8,951 nucleotides of DNA from Spirochaeta sp. (GTDB lineage Bacteria; Spirochaetota; Spirochaetia; DSM-2461). A program made the position numbers and the translations under genes. The stretch covers positions 1 to 8,951 of the forward strand of contig JAUVIY010000092.1 of assembly GCA_030592625.1 (NCBI GenBank), in the 5' to 3' direction. Shown in pieces: positions 6,766 through 8,951 of the stretch (positions within the stretch are counted from its first letter, which is position 1; the number at the start of each line of letters is the position of its first letter). Under the pieces are notes generated by a model. That model was not told the DNA's origin. It worked only from the letters and a program-made list of their open reading frames with translations, and searched no databases.

Positions 6766-6785
6766 CAGGGGACTTCCATTCTAAT

Positions 6786-6957
6786 CGAGCGAGTCGGCAT
6801 TTCCGTAATGAATGGTATCATACCCCAGGGCAAGCCCTGGACCCGGAGTCGCCGTTGGCGACTCCCTTCCGCGGCAAGCCGCGGTGTATGAAACCATTCT
6901 TTCCCGGCACTCGCTCGGAAATACCCGAGGGTATTTCTCTCGCTACGTTTGGGAATC
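6786..6957 (-). repeat. Cloverleaf-folding interspersed repeat, copy 2 (truB-rpsO gap)
   Basis: The core at 6807-6882 matches the copy near dut at 73 of 78 columns by hand alignment. It contains three adjacent hairpins: CCAGGGC/GCCCTGG (6825-6831 with 6834-6840, loop AA), GGAGTCGCC/GGCGACTCC (6845-6853 with 6857-6865, loop GTT) and CCGCGGC/GCCGCGG (6869-6875 with 6878-6884, loop AA). An outer stem pairs 6812-6823 with 6886-6897 with one mismatch. A further perfect 9-base inverted pair, CGAGCGAGT at 6786-6794 and ACTCGCTCG at 6909-6917, encloses everything. Flanking sequence up to about 6957 also resembles the other copy. There is no transposase. It could be a MITE or REP-like element, or a structured RNA in the transcript. 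Strand is given as minus because the surrounding transcription is minus. Edges are approximate. Confidence 0.85.
6918..6937 (-). other. Perfect 8-bp hairpin just after the truB stop
   Basis: GAAATACC (6918-6925) and GGTATTTC (6930-6937) pair perfectly around a 4-base loop. On the minus strand the hairpin begins 5 bases after the truB TAG. No T-run follows it, so it is not a clear intrinsic terminator. It may protect the truB 3' end or be part of the repeat, which begins around here. The matching position in the other repeat copy carries a different hairpin. Confidence 0.5.
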
Positions 6958-7830
6958 AAAGACGATCCTGTAGGTTGTAACATTATCCCTTTTTTCCAAT
7001 AATGCCGCCGGAGTTCCAGTAGTATCGGTACAGAGAGTGAGAACATCACTCAAGGGTAAACGCTTACCCATTTTCCCGGGTGGAAAACCGCTTCTCAGCC
7101 TGTCGGCAATCTCATCAGAGAGTACCAGAACCGATATACCGACGATTTTTGCGAATTCTACGGGACTTATTCCGTCTGCTTTATTCACTTCACCCGGTAT
7201 TCCGGCGTTATTCACTGAGAAGGGACCGATTGCAGTGCGTCTCAGGGATTGACAGTATGCCCGACTACCAGCCGCTATCCCGAGATCTCTGGCGATAGAT
7301 CTGATATAAGTTCCTTTAGAGCAGTGTATTTTCACCTTAAGATCCGGGTTTTCCCAGCCGATCAACTCAAAATGATTGATACGAACCGTTCTTTCCGGCA
7401 TCTCGACATCCAGCCCTTTGCGTGCCTGAGAATAGGCTCTCTTCCCGTTGATTTTAACTGCGGAGAATGCCGGCGGGGTTTGCTTTATTGCACCGGAAAA
7501 ATATACTGCGGCTTTTTGTATGTCGCAGTACACCGGGACCGGTGCCTCAGCGGTAATCCTGCCTTCGGTATCCAGTGTGTCGGTTTCCTTCCCGAAACGG
7601 AATACAGCTTCATATTCCTTGTCCATATCCGAGAGTAGGTATGCGGCTTTGGTGAGCTTTCCCGAGAGAGCGATCAGTAATCCGGTGGCAAAAGGATCCA
7701 GAGTTCCGGCATGCCCGATTTTTCTGGTATTGAGTGATCTTTTAAGTGTTCCAAGGGCTGCAAAACTTGAAATACCTTCCGGTTTATCAAGCAGGAAAAG
7801 ACACGATACCTGTGAGGACAGGATTATCAA
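6943..7830 (-). CDS. truB: tRNA pseudouridine(55) synthase TruB
   Basis: TruB converts U55 to pseudouridine in the T loop of tRNAs. The 295-residue product shows the N-terminal 'LFLLDKPEGISSF' (11-23), the catalytic motif 'GHAGTLDPFATGLL' (39-52) with the nucleophile Asp45, 'LDTEG' (86-90), 'QTPPAFSAVKINGKRAY' (117-133) and 'KGTYIRSIARDLG' (172-184). Residues from about 230 form a short PUA-like tail. The frame has no ATG near its beginning and a stop just upstream of the TTG at 7830, so TTG is the best start. It overlaps the rbfA TGA as TTGA, with only AGGGA directly adjacent as a poor ribosome site, so translation is probably coupled to rbfA. The last three codons and the TAG fall in sequence resembling the neighbouring repeat, so the extreme C-terminus may have been remodelled. 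Confidence 0.95.
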   Translation of the reverse strand: MIILSSQVSCLFLLDKPEGISSFAALGTLKRSLNTRKIGHAGTLDPFATGLLIALSGKLTKAAYLLSDMDKEYEAVFRFGKETDTLDTEGRITAEAPVPVYCDIQKAAVYFSGAIKQTPPAFSAVKINGKRAYSQARKGLDVEMPERTVRINHFELIGWENPDLKVKIHCSKGTYIRSIARDLGIAAGSRAYCQSLRRTAIGPFSVNNAGIPGEVNKADGISPVEFAKIVGISVLVLSDEIADRLRSGFPPGKMGKRLPLSDVLTLCTDTTGTPAALLEKRDNVTTYRIVFDSQT

Positions 7831-8189
7831 TCCCTGTTTTTCAAAGAAACAGCCTCATCGATAAGTCGATTAACGGCCAATCCTTCACGAATTGAATTAT
7901 CTGCCATGAAGAACAGCTTCGGGGTGTGGCGCATCTGGATTTCCCTGCCGATTCTCGACTGCATGAATCCGGCGGCATTGTTCAGTCCCGTAACGGCCCT
8001 GCGGGTAGCTTCTTCACCGCCGAAGGAACTCACCCAGATCCGGGCTGAAGTCAGATCCCTGGACGCCCTGACCCGGGTGAGAGTAATGGAGGTATCGACT
8101 CTAGGGTCTTTTACATCCCCCAGCATTATCAGAGAACTCACCTTTTCCCGAATCAGGCTCTCCACCCTCTTCAGGCGAATCTCATTCAT
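7827..8189 (-). CDS. rbfA: 30S ribosome-binding factor RbfA
   Basis: RbfA is a small KH-fold protein that binds immature 30S subunits and assists 16S rRNA 5'-end maturation, notably in the cold. The 120-residue product is the usual size. Family features visible are the basic N-terminal helix ('RLKRVESLIREKVSSLI'), 'VKDPRV' at residues 26-31, the 'RASRDLTSARIWVS' strand region at 41-54, and 'RHTPKLFFMADNSI' at 87-100, the typical 'P.L.F..D.S' end. The ATG at 8189 lies inside the infB 3' end and overlaps it by 8 bases. A GGGAG lies rather far upstream (about 12 bases), with AGAAG nearer, so expression probably depends on coupling to infB. Its TGA is shared with the TTG start of truB. infB-rbfA-truB is a very common bacterial order. 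Confidence 0.95.
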   Translation of the reverse strand: MNEIRLKRVESLIREKVSSLIMLGDVKDPRVDTSITLTRVRASRDLTSARIWVSSFGGEEATRRAVTGLNNAAGFMQSRIGREIQMRHTPKLFFMADNSIREGLAVNRLIDEAVSLKNRD

Positions 8190-8951
8190 CGTTCTTCTGA
8201 TCTCCCAGCTTTTTGGCGATCTCTTTCATTTCGAACACTTCGAAGATATCACCTACCTGAACATCGGCATAGTTTTCAAGTCCGATACCACATTCGAATC
8301 CTTCCTTGACTTCCTTGGCATCTTCCTTGAAGCGTTTAAGCGAGGCAAGCCCTCCGGTATTGATAATAATGCCTTCTCGAATCAGATGTACCTGACTCTT
8401 GCGCGTAATCATACCTGAAGTAACCATACAACCGGCTATAGTGCCGATCTTGGGTACTTTAAAGATTTCCCGTACTTCAACCTGTCCGACGGTCTTCTCT
8501 TCGAAGTCCGGAGACAGCATACCTTCCATGGCGTCCTTGATATCATCGACGACATCGTAAATGACATTATATTTTCGAATTTCAACTTTCTCCCGATCAG
8601 CAATCTTCTGGGCTTTAGCGGTCGGTCTGACATGAAAACCGATGATGATGGCATCGGAGGCCGCAGCGAGGTTGACATCATCTTCGATGACGGCACCGGC
8701 AGCCGCCCGGATACATACGAGACGGATTTCTTTGGTACTCAACTTCTCCAGGGTTGACTGCAGTGCTTCAACAGAGCCGTGTACGTCACCCTTGATGATA
8801 ACTTTCAATTCCTGAACTTCACCGTCCTGAATAGAATCATAGAGATTATCCAGGGTGATCTTCTTGACGTTTCGGGCCGTCTCCATTTTTTTAAGATCCT
8901 GTCGTTTGCTACCGTATTGACGGGCTTCACGCTCATTTTCGGTAACCTGGA
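8182..8951 (-). CDS. infB: Translation initiation factor IF-2, C-terminal part (gene runs off the window)
   Basis: IF-2 is the GTPase that brings initiator fMet-tRNA to the 30S subunit and promotes subunit joining. Only the last 255 residues are visible; the frame stays open to the window edge, so the G domain lies outside. What is seen matches domains III and IV: 'KGDVHGSVEAL' followed by 'AAASDAIIIGFHVRP' (domain III), then 'GMLSPDFEEK', 'KVPKIGTIAGCMVTSG' and 'ECGIGLENYADVQVGD' of the C-terminal beta-barrel that binds fMet-tRNA. The protein ends with a short charged tail after 'VFEMKEIAKKLG'. The start lies upstream of the window; an in-frame ATG at 8886 is internal. The last 8 bases overlap rbfA, which implies co-transcription and probably translational coupling. 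Nothing is broken in the visible part, and identification is secure. Confidence 0.97.
   Translation of the reverse strand, partial: QVTENEREARQYGSKRQDLKKMETARNVKKITLDNLYDSIQDGEVQELKVIIKGDVHGSVEALQSTLEKLSTKEIRLVCIRAAAGAVIEDDVNLAAASDAIIIGFHVRPTAKAQKIADREKVEIRKYNVIYDVVDDIKDAMEGMLSPDFEEKTVGQVEVREIFKVPKIGTIAGCMVTSGMITRKSQVHLIREGIIINTGGLASLKRFKEDAKEVKEGFECGIGLENYADVQVGDIFEVFEMKEIAKKLGDQKNDE

Noticed and set aside
3797..6957. CRISPR array from the two similar repeats
   Set aside because: Only two copies occur about 3 kb apart with rpsO and pnp between them; there is no spacer periodicity and no cas gene.
6699..7049. 116-codon minus-strand frame spanning the truB 3' end and repeat copy 2
   Set aside because: It overlaps truB in another frame and translates repeat sequence in the middle; no family pattern was seen, so it is not reported as a gene.

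Overview
All genes in this window lie on the minus strand, so transcription runs from 8951 towards 1. In that order they are: the 3' part of infB, rbfA, truB, a 463-base gap with no convincing gene, rpsO, pnp, a 288-base gap, dut, a beta-propeller lipoprotein, lptF, and the 5' part of a second LptF/LptG-family permease (lptG-like). The infB-rbfA-truB-rpsO-pnp-dut order, the LptF/LptG pair (diderm envelope) and the short 'LLSC' lipobox fit a spirochaete of the Spirochaetaceae/Treponemataceae type. That assignment rests on recalled gene order and not on a search, and is moderately confident.

Region 8951-6943 is a translation and RNA-maturation block: IF2, the 30S maturation factor RbfA and the tRNA pseudouridine-55 synthase TruB. 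The genes are tightly coupled, with an 8-base overlap between infB and rbfA and a TTGA overlap between rbfA and truB. Region 6479-4035 holds ribosomal protein S15 and polynucleotide phosphorylase, 15 bases apart. Region 3746-1 is a second tightly overlapped run (overlaps of 4, 8 and 4 bases): dUTPase, a seven-blade propeller lipoprotein, and two inner-membrane permease subunits of the LPS/lipid export type.

The two gaps carry the most unusual structure. Each holds one copy of a repeat, in the same orientation (3797-3981 and 6786-6957). Its roughly 78-base core folds as three back-to-back hairpins enclosed by an outer inverted repeat, like a cloverleaf. By hand alignment the copies agree at 73 of 78 core columns, and all five differences fall in loops or in an unpaired linker. 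One copy supplies a spurious 52-codon N-terminal extension to dut, whose real start is probably a TTG at 3746. The other abuts truB, may overlap its stop codon, and sits where related genomes often carry ribF, of which no trace is seen. The two gaps also contain GAAA-capped hairpins, a possible nine-codon upstream ORF before rpsO and a weak promoter candidate. I saw no rRNA, tRNA, CRISPR array, transposase gene or origin.
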